From positions 1-64,000 of the forward strand of contig JBMYWH010000011.1 in assembly GCA_049607205.1 (NCBI GenBank): a DNA stretch of 64,000 nucleotides, written 5' to 3'. The notes below the pieces were generated by a model. That model was given only the letters and a program-made list of their open reading frames with translations. It did not search any database and had not been told where the DNA came from. Every line of letters begins with the position of its first letter. The first letter of the stretch is position 1. Source of the DNA: JBELHR01 sp049607205. Lineage in GTDB: Bacteria > Bacteroidota > Bacteroidia > Flavobacteriales > Flavobacteriaceae. The position numbers were made by a program, and so were the translations under genes. Shown here piece by piece: positions 15,081 through 24,236 of the stretch.

Positions 15081-15833
15081 ATGAAAAAAGTATGTATCAC
15101 TGGAGCTAGTTCAGGTATTGGTGAAGCGATTGCTGAGATTTTTGCCTCTAGAGGCTATGAATTAATTCTTTGTGGCCGTAATCGTCTTAAATTACAAGAG
15201 CTTAAGTCTAGACTAGATAAATTGACTAAATGTATTATTGTTGTTTTTGATGTTCGCGATCGCGAGAGGGTTTCTGATGTTTTAACTGAGGCTATTGGAG
15301 CTATGCAGGGTGTAGATGTATTAATTAATAATGCAGGAAATGCTCATGGCTTAGGAACTGTGCAAGAAGGGAACCCTGATGATTGGGATGCGATGATTGA
15401 CATTAATGTTAAAGGACTGCTCAATGTGACTCATGCTGTCCTTCCTTATCTGGTTAAGCAGAATTCTGGACATATTATAAATATAGGATCTCTGGCAGGA
15501 AAGGAAGTATATCGAAACGGTACAGTATATTGTGCATCAAAACATGCTGTAGATGCTATTTCCGAAGGGCTTAGAAAGGATTTATTAGAAACTGATATTA
15601 AGATAGGCTGCGTTCATCCTGGTTTAGTAGCTACGAATTTTTCTATGGTGCGTTTTAAAGGGGATAAGAACAAATCTAATGCAGTTTATAAGGGGTATGA
15701 ACCCTTACAAGCTAAAGATATTGCTGAAATAGTGGATTTTGTTGTTAGCCGACCAGCTCATGTAAATATTGCAGATTTATTGGTCTTGCCTTCAGCACAA
15801 GCTAGTTCTACTGAAATTAAAAAGAATTTATAA
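15081..15833 (+). CDS. Short-chain dehydrogenase/reductase (YdfG-like)
   Basis: 250-residue SDR oxidoreductase. The NAD(P) motif TGASSGIG (residues 7-14), the NNAG motif, a catalytic Ser in INIGSLAG and the Tyr150/Lys154 pair (YCASK) are all present. The sequence around the active site resembles YdfG-type enzymes acting on 3-hydroxy acids such as serine or 3-hydroxypropionate, but the substrate is not certain. The stop overlaps the start of the phosphoesterase gene (TAATG). Confidence 0.9.
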   Translation: MKKVCITGASSGIGEAIAEIFASRGYELILCGRNRLKLQELKSRLDKLTKCIIVVFDVRDRERVSDVLTEAIGAMQGVDVLINNAGNAHGLGTVQEGNPDDWDAMIDINVKGLLNVTHAVLPYLVKQNSGHIINIGSLAGKEVYRNGTVYCASKHAVDAISEGLRKDLLETDIKIGCVHPGLVATNFSMVRFKGDKNKSNAVYKGYEPLQAKDIAEIVDFVVSRPAHVNIADLLVLPSAQASSTEIKKNL

Positions 15834-16570
15834 TGGGAAGGACCTTAGTAGTTGGAGATATTCATGCAGGGCTGAGAGGTCTTAAACAAGCACTTGAGCG
15901 TTGTGATTTAAAAGAAAATGATCAAGTTGTATTTCTTGGGGATTATACAGATGCATGGTCCGAAGCGGTTGAGACGATTGATTTTTTGATTGATTTTTCA
16001 AATCGTTATGAATCAATCATGATCATGGGGAATCACGATCAATTGTTAAGAGATTATTTTCGAACAGGAAAGGCTCATCCGAAATGGTTGAGACATGGAG
16101 GTCAGGTTACTCTAGATGCATATAAGCGCAAAGGTTCCGCAGCAATAGAGAAGAAACATCTTAATTTTCTAGAATCTTTGAAGTCTTACCATATAGATAT
16201 GCAGAATCGATTATTCATTCATGGGGGTTTTACGAATCTCAATGGAGTAAGCCAAGAATGGTTTGATAAAATGTTTTATTGGGATAGAACTTTATGGGAA
16301 TTGGCTTGCGCTGTTCCTGAAGACTTATCACAGAAGGCCATTAATTATCCGAAGCGGTTTAAGCTTTATAAAGAGATTTATATAGGTCATACACCTACCT
16401 TGAGATTAGGTGTGGATCTACCTATTGTAAAACATAGTATTCACAATTTAGATACTGGAGGTGGTTTTAATAAAGGGAGGATTACTATTTATGATGCAGA
16501 CTCCAAGGAGTTTTGGCAAAGTGATTTGATGAAGGACTTATATCCTGAAGAATCAGGAAGAGAGGTATAA
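15833..16570 (+). CDS. Metallophosphoesterase (PPP-type serine/threonine phosphatase family)
   Basis: 245-residue calcineurin-like phosphoesterase with metal-binding motifs GDIH (residues 8-11), GDYTDAW and GNHDQ, plus downstream His residues in FIHGG and YIGHT. These resemble bacterial PrpA/ApaH-type phosphatases. It could act on phosphoproteins or dinucleoside polyphosphates. It is translationally coupled to the SDR gene by a one-base overlap. Confidence 0.9.
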   Translation: MGRTLVVGDIHAGLRGLKQALERCDLKENDQVVFLGDYTDAWSEAVETIDFLIDFSNRYESIMIMGNHDQLLRDYFRTGKAHPKWLRHGGQVTLDAYKRKGSAAIEKKHLNFLESLKSYHIDMQNRLFIHGGFTNLNGVSQEWFDKMFYWDRTLWELACAVPEDLSQKAINYPKRFKLYKEIYIGHTPTLRLGVDLPIVKHSIHNLDTGGGFNKGRITIYDADSKEFWQSDLMKDLYPEESGREV

Positions 16571-16573
16571 AAA

Positions 16574-16601
16574 AACTCCAAGTATATAGATACTCGGAGT
16601 T
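16574..16601. terminator. Bidirectional terminator between convergent genes
   Basis: Twelve-base stem with one mismatch, AACTCCAAGTAT (16574-16585) and ATACTCGGAGTT (16590-16601), flanked by A on the left and T on the right. It serves the phosphoesterase gene and the facing aldehyde dehydrogenase gene. Confidence 0.75.
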
Positions 16602-16625
16602 TGATATAATTATTGCTATGGATTC

Positions 16626-18179
16626 CTACAAATCAAATTTGATTCCTTGAGCTAAAGGTAATTCAGTAGTGTAATTAATCGTGTTGGTTTGTCTTCTCAT
16701 ATAGACTTTCCAAGCATCTGATCCACTTTCACGTCCTCCACCAGTTTCTTTTTCACCTCCGAAGGCTCCACCGATTTCAGCACCTGAAGTACCAATATTT
16801 ACATTTGCAATTCCACAGTCAGAACCAGCATGAGATAAGAATTTCTCTGCAGATCTTAAGTTGTTAGTCATAATCGCAGAAGACAGCCCTTGAGCTACTC
16901 CGTTTTGAAGTTCAATTGCATTTTCTACATCACCCGAATATTTCATTACGTATAGAATAGGAGCAAATGTCTCGTGTTGTACAATTTCAAAATCGTTTGA
17001 AGCTTCGATAATAGCTGGCTTAACATAGCATCCAGATTCATATCCTTCTCCGGTAAGTACACCACCTTCAACGAGTACTTTTCCTCCTTCTTGTTTTGCC
17101 TTTTCTATAGCTTCACTATACATTTTTACCGCATCTTGATCGATTACTGGCCCTACGTGATTGTTTTGATCTAATGGGTTTCCAATTTTTAATTGCCCAT
17201 AAGCTGCAACTACAGCATCAATTACTTTATCGTATAAAGATTCATGAACTATCAATCTTCTTGTTGATGTACAACGTTGTCCTGCGGTACCAACAGCTCC
17301 GAATACAGCTCCGATTACAGTCATTTTTAGGTCCGCTTCAGGAGTTACAATAATAGCATTATTTCCACCTAGCTCTAATAACGATTTACCTAGACGTCCT
17401 GCTACAGTAGAAGATACGATTTTACCCATTCGAGTAGATCCTGTTGCTGAAACTAGAGGGACTCTTTTATCTGTTGATAAGAATTCACCTACTTTATAGT
17501 CTCCGTTTACCAGTCCTGAAATTCCTTCAGGCATGTCATTGTTCTTTAATACTTCCGCGATAATGTTTTGGCAAGCTACTCCGCATAAAGGTGCTTTTTC
17601 AGAAGGCTTCCATACACATACATCTCCACATACCCAAGCTAGAGCAGTATTCCAAGCCCAAACGGCTACTGGGAAATTAAAAGCAGAAATAATTCCTACT
17701 ACTCCTAGTGGATGGTATTGTTCGTACATTCTATGTCCTGGACGTTCAGAGTGCATGGTAAGACCGTGTAATTGTCTTGAAAGACCTACAGCAAAATCAC
17801 AGATGTCAATCATTTCTTGAACTTCACCAAGACCTTCTTGAAGGGATTTTCCCATTTCGTATGAAACTAAAGCACCAAGAGGTTCTTTAAGTTCTCTTAA
17901 CTTGTCTCCGAATTGTCTCACTAACTCTCCTCTTAAAGGAGCAGGCATTGTTCTAAATGATTTAAAAGCGGTAGTCGCTTTATCCATCACTTTTTCGTAA
18001 TCTTCACGGTTCGCAGAACTTACCGTTCCAATCAATTTCCCATCTACGGGAGAGTAAGATTCTATCTTTGGTCCGTTTCCGAAAGATTCAGATCCAGTCG
18101 ATACTCCATTATTATGAGCTGCTAATCCTAATTGCTCTAATACTTGAGCAATATCAATTTGTGCTAAGGCTTGTTCCAT
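16626..18179 (-). CDS. amaB: ALDH7-type aldehyde dehydrogenase (probable piperideine-6-carboxylate/aminoadipate semialdehyde dehydrogenase)
   Basis: 517-residue NAD-dependent aldehyde dehydrogenase. The general-base Glu is in LLELGGNN and the nucleophile Cys in GTAGQRCTSTRRL. The AGQRCT(S/T)TRR context and the C-terminal IGGAFGGEKETGGGRESGSDAWK segment are hallmarks of the ALDH7/antiquitin branch. Members oxidise alpha-aminoadipate semialdehyde in lysine degradation. No other lysine-degradation gene is adjacent, so the substrate rests on family identity. Confidence 0.85.
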   Translation of the reverse strand: MEQALAQIDIAQVLEQLGLAAHNNGVSTGSESFGNGPKIESYSPVDGKLIGTVSSANREDYEKVMDKATTAFKSFRTMPAPLRGELVRQFGDKLRELKEPLGALVSYEMGKSLQEGLGEVQEMIDICDFAVGLSRQLHGLTMHSERPGHRMYEQYHPLGVVGIISAFNFPVAVWAWNTALAWVCGDVCVWKPSEKAPLCGVACQNIIAEVLKNNDMPEGISGLVNGDYKVGEFLSTDKRVPLVSATGSTRMGKIVSSTVAGRLGKSLLELGGNNAIIVTPEADLKMTVIGAVFGAVGTAGQRCTSTRRLIVHESLYDKVIDAVVAAYGQLKIGNPLDQNNHVGPVIDQDAVKMYSEAIEKAKQEGGKVLVEGGVLTGEGYESGCYVKPAIIEASNDFEIVQHETFAPILYVMKYSGDVENAIELQNGVAQGLSSAIMTNNLRSAEKFLSHAGSDCGIANVNIGTSGAEIGGAFGGEKETGGGRESGSDAWKVYMRRQTNTINYTTELPLAQGIKFDL

Positions 18180-18206
18180 AAATCATTAAGTTTTGTTTAG
18201 TTGAGC

Positions 18207-18214
18207 CAAAACTA
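18207..18214 (-). promoter_or_regulatory. -7 promoter element of the ALDH7 gene
   Basis: TAGTTTTG on the minus strand, a TAnnTTTG match, about 28 bases upstream of the ATG at 18179. Confidence 0.55.
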
Positions 18215-18228
18215 ATATAATTTATAGT

Positions 18229-18236
18229 TATTTTTG
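18229..18236 (+). promoter_or_regulatory. -7 promoter element of the LuxE-like gene
   Basis: TATTTTTG, a TAnnTTTG match, 25 bases before the ATG at 18261. Its presence argues against an upstream TTG at 18234 as the start, since that codon lies within the promoter element. Confidence 0.6.
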
Positions 18237-18260
18237 CAAGGATATAAAGGAATTTTACCC

Positions 18261-19229
18261 ATGAAGTCAAAAGACTTGATTCACATAGATTTTAATAAGG
18301 CGGCTCTAGAAACTTTTCAGTTCCAGGCTGCTAATAATCCGGTATATTCAAAATTTATTGAACTACTTGGAGTTTCGGTGGATTCGGTCACAACATTAAA
18401 TCAGATTCCATTTATGCCTATTTCATTTTTTAAACAATTTGAAGTTTGTACAGGGGAGTTTGATCCAGAGATTGTTTTTACGAGTTCAGGAACTACAGGG
18501 ATGCAGACCAGTAAACATTTCGTTAAAGATTTAACTTGGTATAGGGAATCTTATATACATGGTTTTGAATCGTTTTATGGTCCAGTTGAGGACTATGTGG
18601 TTCTCGCTTTATTACCTGCGTATTTAGAAAGAACTGGATCTTCACTAGTATATATGGTGGATGACTTTATAAAGAGGAGTAAGCATGAAGAGTCTGGGTT
18701 TTATTTGAATGAATTATCGGAACTGGCCGAAAAGCTTCAGTCGTTAAGTAAACAAAAGAAGAAAGTATTGCTTATTGGAGTATCTTTTGCACTTCTGGAT
18801 TTGGTTGAAGCCTATGATTTTCAATTGGATTCAAATTGTATCGTTATGGAAACCGGAGGAATGAAAGGTAGGCGTAAGGAAATGATTCGAGAAGAATTGC
18901 ACGAGGTGTTGAGAGGAGGTTTTGGGCTTGAACATATTCATTCTGAATATGGAATGACCGAGCTGCTTTCCCAAGCTTATTCTAAGGGGAAAGGAATTTT
19001 TTATACGCCTTCTTGGATGAAAGTGTTGATTCGTGATCCTGAGGATGCTTTGACTTTGCTCCCCCAAGGAAGAGGAGGGGGGATCAATGTGATTGATCTG
19101 GCGAATCGTTATTCCTGTGCCTTTATAGCAACCCAGGATTTGGGTAAGATGCATGCAGATGGAGGCTTCGAAATCTTAGGGAGGTTCGACAATTCTGATA
19201 TTAGGGGCTGTAATTTATTGGTGCAATAA
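18261..19229 (+). CDS. LuxE-like acyl-protein synthetase/acyltransferase
   Basis: 322-residue adenylate-forming protein related to the LuxE acyl-protein synthetase family. It has an FTSSGTTG phosphate-binding motif near residue 74 and an EYGMTELLSQAY segment like the adenylation motif of ANL enzymes. No luxC or luxD homologue is adjacent. In Bacteroidota such proteins occur outside bioluminescence, probably activating a carboxylic acid for surface polysaccharide or lipid modification. The start ATG is chosen because an upstream TTG overlaps the promoter. Confidence 0.8.
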   Translation: MKSKDLIHIDFNKAALETFQFQAANNPVYSKFIELLGVSVDSVTTLNQIPFMPISFFKQFEVCTGEFDPEIVFTSSGTTGMQTSKHFVKDLTWYRESYIHGFESFYGPVEDYVVLALLPAYLERTGSSLVYMVDDFIKRSKHEESGFYLNELSELAEKLQSLSKQKKKVLLIGVSFALLDLVEAYDFQLDSNCIVMETGGMKGRRKEMIREELHEVLRGGFGLEHIHSEYGMTELLSQAYSKGKGIFYTPSWMKVLIRDPEDALTLLPQGRGGGINVIDLANRYSCAFIATQDLGKMHADGGFEILGRFDNSDIRGCNLLVQ

Positions 19230-19231
19230 AA

Positions 19232-19255
19232 AAGCCATCTCTTTCGAAATGGCTT
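19232..19255. terminator. Terminator between convergent LuxE-like gene and tyrS
   Basis: Stem AAGCCAT (19232-19238) and ATGGCTT (19249-19255), flanked by A-rich and T-rich bases, three bases after the stop codon. Confidence 0.6.
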
Positions 19256-19264
19256 CTTGTAATG

Positions 19265-20557
19265 TTATTTTACTTTAAGTAAAAAGTAGGTTTTCTTACC
19301 TCTTTGAAGCAAGACATATTTTCCAGCGATTAGGTCATCTTTAGTAATGATATAATCATCTTTGACCTTTGCTTTATTGACAGAAACTGCGTTTTCTTTT
19401 AAGGCTCTACGAACTTCTCCGTTAGATTTCATAAAACCAGTATCAGCAAAAGCAGCAACAATATCAAGTCCTGTGTCAACTGCGCTAGCATCAACTTCTG
19501 CTTGAGTAACTCCTTCAAAAACGTCTAAGAATGTTTGTTCGTCTAAACTCTTTAAATCATCAGCAGTAGATTTACCAAATAAGATACTAGAAGCTTTAAC
19601 TGCATTGTCATAGTCTTCTTCAGAGTGAACTAAAGTCGTTACTTGTTTCGCAAGCTCTTTTTGAAGTAGTCTCATATGTGGAGCTTCTCTATGCTCTGCA
19701 ATAAGGTTTTCAATAGTCTCTTGGTCTAAGAAGGTGAATTTCTTGATATAACTCTCTGCATCTTCATCAGAAGTATTTAACCAGTATTGGTAAAATTTAT
19801 ATGGTGAAGTCAAGCTTTTCTCTAGCCAGATATTTCCACCTTCAGATTTACCAAATTTAGTTCCGTCTGCTTTGGTGATTAATGGACAAGTCAAGGCATA
19901 AGCTTTTCCTTGTGCTTTTCTACGGATTAATTCAGTTCCAGAAGTGATATTTCCCCACTGATCTGAACCTCCCATTTGAAGCTTACAATTTTTATTCTCA
20001 TATAAATGTAAGAAATCATATCCTTGGAATAATTGGTAAGTAAACTCCGTGAAAGACATTCCAACACTTGATTCTGAGCTTAATCTCTTCTTTACAGATT
20101 CCTTAGCCATCATATAGTTTACTGTAAGATGCTTCCCGATATCTCTAACGAAATCAATTAGACTGAATTCTTTCATCCAATCGTAATTGTTTACTAATTC
20201 AGCTGCGTTTGTTGCGTCACTATCAAAATCTAAGAAGCGTTCTAACTGAGATCTTACTCCTGCAACATTTCTGTTTAAAGTTTCTTCATCCAATAAATTT
20301 CTTTCTGCAGATTTCCCAGAAGGATCTCCAATCATTCCTGTTGCTCCCCCAACTAGGGCGATAGGTTTGTGCCCTGCTTTTTGGAAATGCATTAAAATAA
20401 TAATCGGAATTAAACTCCCAATGTGCAATGATTCCGCTGTTGGATCAAAGCCTATATAACCTGCCGTAACTTCTTTTAATAATTGCTCTTCAGTACCTGG
20501 CATGCTGTCTGCAACCAGCCCTCTCCATTCTAGTTCTTTAACGAAATTGTGGCTCAT
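19265..20557 (-). CDS. tyrS: Tyrosine--tRNA ligase
   Basis: 430-residue class I aminoacyl-tRNA synthetase charging tRNA-Tyr. It has the HIGS form of the HIGH motif, GDPSGK, the tyrosine-pocket segment YQLFQGYDFLHLY, the KFGKS signature, and a C-terminal S4 RNA-binding domain (about 360-430). Length and motifs are standard for bacterial TyrRS. Confidence 0.97.
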   Translation of the reverse strand: MSHNFVKELEWRGLVADSMPGTEEQLLKEVTAGYIGFDPTAESLHIGSLIPIIILMHFQKAGHKPIALVGGATGMIGDPSGKSAERNLLDEETLNRNVAGVRSQLERFLDFDSDATNAAELVNNYDWMKEFSLIDFVRDIGKHLTVNYMMAKESVKKRLSSESSVGMSFTEFTYQLFQGYDFLHLYENKNCKLQMGGSDQWGNITSGTELIRRKAQGKAYALTCPLITKADGTKFGKSEGGNIWLEKSLTSPYKFYQYWLNTSDEDAESYIKKFTFLDQETIENLIAEHREAPHMRLLQKELAKQVTTLVHSEEDYDNAVKASSILFGKSTADDLKSLDEQTFLDVFEGVTQAEVDASAVDTGLDIVAAFADTGFMKSNGEVRRALKENAVSVNKAKVKDDYIITKDDLIAGKYVLLQRGKKTYFLLKVK

Positions 20558-20574
20558 AATTTTTCAAATTTGCC

Positions 20575-20582
20575 CAAAGATA
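20575..20582 (-). promoter_or_regulatory. -7 promoter element of tyrS
   Basis: TATCTTTG on the minus strand, a TAnnTTTG match, 18 bases before the tyrS ATG. No T-box-like structure was seen in the short leader. Confidence 0.6.
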
Positions 20583-20664
20583 CTGCGAATGTCTGAAAGA
20601 TGAAAGGGCTAAAAGGCAAGTTAACAGTATTTTTAATCTCACTATAAATCCGTACTTTGCAGCT

Positions 20665-21672
20665 ATGATTTTAGTTACAGGAGGAACCGGTCTAGTAGGG
20701 GCTCATTTATTGATGGAATTAGTTAAGAATGAACCAAAAGTAAGGGCAATTTATAGATCTGAGGTAAAAATAGTTCAAACCAAAAGTTTGTTCAGGAAAT
20801 ACCAGATGCAAGATTATTTCCATAAAATTGTCTGGATAAAGGCGGATATACTGGATCTTACTGATCTTGAATATGCCTTTGAAGATATTGATCGCGTCTA
20901 TCATTGTGCTGCGATGATTTCTTTTGAAAAAAAGGATTATCCCCTTATGCGCAAAGTCAATATAGAGGGCACGGCAAATATGGTGAATCTCAGCATCAGT
21001 TATGGGGTCAAGAAATTTTGCTTTGTGAGTTCAATTGCTGCTGTTGAGAAAAATCCTTACGGGGGTCCCACGGATGAAAAAGAAGATTGGAATCAAGAAA
21101 AACACAAGAATGGATATGCTATCTCCAAATATGGCGCTGAAATGGAAGTCTGGAGGGGAAGCCAAGAAGGCTTAGAGGTGGCTATTGTGAATCCAGGTGT
21201 CATTATAGGTCCAGGTTTTTTTAGGCAAGGTTCCGGACGCTTATATTTTGCGGTGTATAATGGGATGAAATTTTATACTTCCGGTCGAACTGGATATGTA
21301 GGGGTATGGGATGTAGTCAAATCATTGATAGGACTGATGAATTCTGATATTGACAATGAGCGTTATATTTTGGTGGCCCAAAACCTCTCTTACCGTGAAG
21401 TATTTACTGATATAGCAAATAGTATCGGAGTTAAACCCCCGGAGAAGGAAGCCAAGCCTTGGATGCTCAAAGTTGGATGGAGGTTGAGTCTGTTTGCTAC
21501 TATTTTTACAGGAAAAAAGCCTTCTCTATCCAAAGGAACTTCAAAAAGTGCTTTTAAAGTGATGGACTATTCTTCGGATAAAATTAAAAATTCACCTTTA
21601 GCCTTTTCTTTTGAACCAATGAAAGAGGTGTTTGAAAAGACTGGGAAAATGTTTAATCCCTCAGCGTTTTAG
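20665..21672 (+). CDS. NAD-dependent epimerase/dehydratase
   Basis: 335-residue extended SDR protein. The NAD-binding GGTGLVGAHL motif (about residues 6-15), the conserved YHCAAMISF strand, a catalytic Ser in FVSSIAAV and the YAISK Tyr/Lys pair are visible. Family members act on nucleotide sugars, sterols or dihydroflavonols. The gene's 3' end overlaps the convergent DUF4296 lipoprotein gene by 20 bases. Confidence 0.88.
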   Translation: MILVTGGTGLVGAHLLMELVKNEPKVRAIYRSEVKIVQTKSLFRKYQMQDYFHKIVWIKADILDLTDLEYAFEDIDRVYHCAAMISFEKKDYPLMRKVNIEGTANMVNLSISYGVKKFCFVSSIAAVEKNPYGGPTDEKEDWNQEKHKNGYAISKYGAEMEVWRGSQEGLEVAIVNPGVIIGPGFFRQGSGRLYFAVYNGMKFYTSGRTGYVGVWDVVKSLIGLMNSDIDNERYILVAQNLSYREVFTDIANSIGVKPPEKEAKPWMLKVGWRLSLFATIFTGKKPSLSKGTSKSAFKVMDYSSDKIKNSPLAFSFEPMKEVFEKTGKMFNPSAF

Positions 21673-22078
21673 GTTCTCTAGATTTAATGGGTTGATTAGC
21701 TTTTATCTTTATTCTATTAATCGAGTCCTGAACATTTTTTAGAGAATCATAGTAGACTTTCTTAAGTTTTAACCCTGTTTCAACTCGAGAATAAATTCGT
21801 TTGTACTCATCAATTCTAGATGCGTAATAGGCATTGCTTTCTGCATATCTGGCAGAATCAATTCCATATTTTTCATAGACCAAATAGGTGTAGTCTAATT
21901 TTGTATCCTTGTGGGTATTCTTCTTTCCATGTGCATAGCGCGCGATTTGCAAATCCATTAATAGATCAACCATTTGGTCCTCACTAAGAAGATTTTCTGG
22001 CTTTTCATAAATGGTGGAGCTTTCGCAAGCCACGACAAGAAGAAGGAATAGGATTGTAATTAGTCTAGAATATTTCAT
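21653..22078 (-). CDS. DUF4296 lipoprotein
   Basis: 141-residue lipoprotein with lipobox VVAC (Cys18). The LLSEDQMVDLLMDLQIARYA segment matches the start of the DUF4296 domain found throughout Bacteroidota. Mature protein is helical and highly charged. It follows dihydroorotase after two bases, so it is the last gene of a three-gene unit with the glycosyltransferase. Function is unknown. Confidence 0.82.
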   Translation of the reverse strand: MKYSRLITILFLLLVVACESSTIYEKPENLLSEDQMVDLLMDLQIARYAHGKKNTHKDTKLDYTYLVYEKYGIDSARYAESNAYYASRIDEYKRIYSRVETGLKLKKVYYDSLKNVQDSINRIKIKANQPIKSREPKTLRD

Positions 22079-22080
22079 GA

Positions 22081-23424
22081 TTAATCTCTGTTAAATGTCA
22101 ATCTCATAGCGGATTTAGCTTCAATAATTGTGCCTTGATCATAAACCATTTTTCCATTGACAAAAGTTGTCTGAATTTTGTGATCAAATGTAGTTCCTTC
22201 AAAAGGTGACCAACCACATTTCGAGAGAACATTTTCTTTTGATACAGTCCATGGATCATTCGGGTTTACCAGTACAATGTCGGCAAAATATCCCTCTTTA
22301 AGATACCCTCTCTTTTCTATTTCAAAGAGAATGGCTGGATTGTGACAAGCTTTTTCAACAAGCTTCTCTAAAGTAAGTCTACCTTGGTTCTTAGCTTCCA
22401 AAAGCGCTACTAAATTATGTTGAACTAAGGGACCTCCACTCGGTGCCTTAAGGTAGGTATTGCTCTTTTCTTCAAGAGTGTGTGGGGCGTGGTCTGTGGC
22501 CAAAACATCAATTCTGTCATCATTAAGTGCCTGCCAAAGAGCTTCTCGGTCACTTGCCTTTTTTACTGCAGGATTCCATTTAATGAAGGTTCCTTTTTCG
22601 TGGTAATCTTCTTCTGAAAACCAAAGGTGATGTACGCAAACTTCAGCTGTTATTTTTTTATCTTTTAAAGGAATACTATTGTCTAAAAGGTCTAGTTCTT
22701 TAGCGGTAGATAAATGAAATATATGTAATCGAGCTCCAGTTTTCTTGGCAAGTTCTATGGCTTTAGATGAGGAAATATAACAAGCTTCTGCGCTTCTAAT
22801 ATTAGGATGTTCCCAGATAGGAATTTCTTCTCCATACTGTTCTATGGCTTTTTGAGTATTAGCTTTAATTGTTGCCTCGTCTTCACAATGAACCGAAATA
22901 GGGAGTTTAGTTGCTTTGAATATTTGTTCTAATGTGTCAGGATTATCCACAAGCATATTTCCTGTCGAAGAACCTAAGAATAATTTAATTCCAGCTACAT
23001 TTTTCCCATCTGTTTTCAATAACTCTTCAAGATTATCGTTAGTTCCTCCAAACATGAAAGAGTAATTTGCGATGGAGTCTTGATGGGCGATGTCAAATTT
23101 TTCTTCAAGCTTTTCTTGAGTTGTAGTTTGAGGATTTGTGTTAGGCATTTCCATGAAGCTGGTAATCCCTCCTGCAACTGCTGCACGACTTTCTGTATAT
23201 ATGGTAGCTTTATGAGTAAGACCTGGCTCTCTGAAATGAACTTGGTCGTCAATCAACCCTGGTAAAACCAATTTGCCTTGAGCATCAATCACCTCCATAT
23301 CCTGGGTTGGGTCGATGGACTCTGAAATTTTTTCGATGAATTGATCTCGAATTAAAAGATCTGCTACAAATTGTTTTCCTTCGTTAACAAGGGTACCGTT
23401 TTTAATCAGAATTTGTTTAGTCAT
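22081..23424 (-). CDS. pyrC: Dihydroorotase (pyrimidine biosynthesis)
   Basis: 447-residue amidohydrolase converting carbamoyl aspartate to dihydroorotate. Metal ligands appear in HFREPG, GIKLFLGSSTG (the carboxylated-Lys position), downstream His residues in SVHCEDE and HIFHLS, and ATDHAPH. It overlaps the glycosyltransferase gene by eight bases and is followed by DUF4296. This order of three genes recurs in Flavobacteriia as far as I know. Confidence 0.92.
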   Translation of the reverse strand: MTKQILIKNGTLVNEGKQFVADLLIRDQFIEKISESIDPTQDMEVIDAQGKLVLPGLIDDQVHFREPGLTHKATIYTESRAAVAGGITSFMEMPNTNPQTTTQEKLEEKFDIAHQDSIANYSFMFGGTNDNLEELLKTDGKNVAGIKLFLGSSTGNMLVDNPDTLEQIFKATKLPISVHCEDEATIKANTQKAIEQYGEEIPIWEHPNIRSAEACYISSSKAIELAKKTGARLHIFHLSTAKELDLLDNSIPLKDKKITAEVCVHHLWFSEEDYHEKGTFIKWNPAVKKASDREALWQALNDDRIDVLATDHAPHTLEEKSNTYLKAPSGGPLVQHNLVALLEAKNQGRLTLEKLVEKACHNPAILFEIEKRGYLKEGYFADIVLVNPNDPWTVSKENVLSKCGWSPFEGTTFDHKIQTTFVNGKMVYDQGTIIEAKSAMRLTFNRD

Positions 23425-24148
23425 GTTTTTTTATATTTCTTCCGTTTAGGGCAAGTTTTATTACTCCGAAGGCTGCTTCATTGATAATGGAGCCATTCAT
23501 TTTTGATTTTCCATGAGTTCTATCTGTAAATATTACAGAGACTTCTTTGATTTTGAAACCTTTTTTCCAGGCCTTGAATTTCATTTCAATTTGAAATGCA
23601 TAACCGACGAACATAATTTTATTTAAATCTATATGTTCTAATAAGTTTCTTGAATAACACACAAATCCTGCAGTAGTATCATTTACGGGAATCCCTGTGA
23701 TGAATTTGACATATTTTGAGGCGAAATAGGAGAGTAATACTCTTTTCATAGGCCAGTTGACCACGTTGACTCCCTTGATATATCTTGAACCCACACTTAG
23801 ATCAGCACCCTCGGTTTTACAGGCTTGATATAGTTTAGGTAAATCTTCGGGATTGTGAGAGAAGTCTGCATCCATTTCGCAAATATATTGGTAGTCTTTT
23901 TTTAAAGCCCATTTGAATCCATGTATATAGGCTCTACCAAGACCTTTAGGTCCTTGTCGATTCTCAAGAAATAATTTGCTGGGAAATTCCAATTGAAGCT
24001 CTTGAACTTTCTCTGAGGTTCCATCAATTGATAGATCATCAACGACTAAAATATCAAAGTCAGTTTTTAAATTGAAAACGGAGCGAATAATATTTTCGAT
24101 ATTTTCAATTTCATTGAGGGTCGGTATAATGACTAATACTTCAGACAT
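23417..24148 (-). CDS. Family 2 glycosyltransferase, polyprenol monophosphomannose synthase type
   Basis: 243-residue GT2 enzyme resembling dolichol/polyprenol-phosphate mannosyltransferases. It has VVDDLSIDGT, the MDADFSHNPEDLP motif for nucleotide-sugar and metal binding, and a C-terminal IKEVSVIFTDRTHGKSKM segment typical of DPM1-like proteins. There is no C-terminal membrane domain. ATG at 24148 is preferred to a TTG at 24157. It likely makes lipid-linked mannose for envelope glycans. Confidence 0.85.
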   Translation of the reverse strand: MSEVLVIIPTLNEIENIENIIRSVFNLKTDFDILVVDDLSIDGTSEKVQELQLEFPSKLFLENRQGPKGLGRAYIHGFKWALKKDYQYICEMDADFSHNPEDLPKLYQACKTEGADLSVGSRYIKGVNVVNWPMKRVLLSYFASKYVKFITGIPVNDTTAGFVCYSRNLLEHIDLNKIMFVGYAFQIEMKFKAWKKGFKIKEVSVIFTDRTHGKSKMNGSIINEAAFGVIKLALNGRNIKKHD

Positions 24149-24165
24149 AGGATTCAATTGCTAGG

Positions 24166-24173
24166 CAAAGATA
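24166..24173 (-). promoter_or_regulatory. -7 promoter element of the glycosyltransferase-pyrC-DUF4296 unit
   Basis: TATCTTTG on the minus strand, a TAnnTTTG match, 18 bases before the ATG at 24148. Confidence 0.55.
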
Positions 24174-24195
24174 CTTTTTTATGCTTAAAAATAGC

Positions 24196-24203
24196 TAAGT
24201 TTG
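24196..24203 (+). promoter_or_regulatory. -7 promoter element of the DUF4271 gene
   Basis: TAAGTTTG, a TAnnTTTG match. It overlaps a possible TTG start at 24201, which favours the ATG at 24237 as the true start. Confidence 0.55.
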
Positions 24204-24236
24204 TGGAGCTTTAAAAGAATAAGCTTTAGTAAAAAA

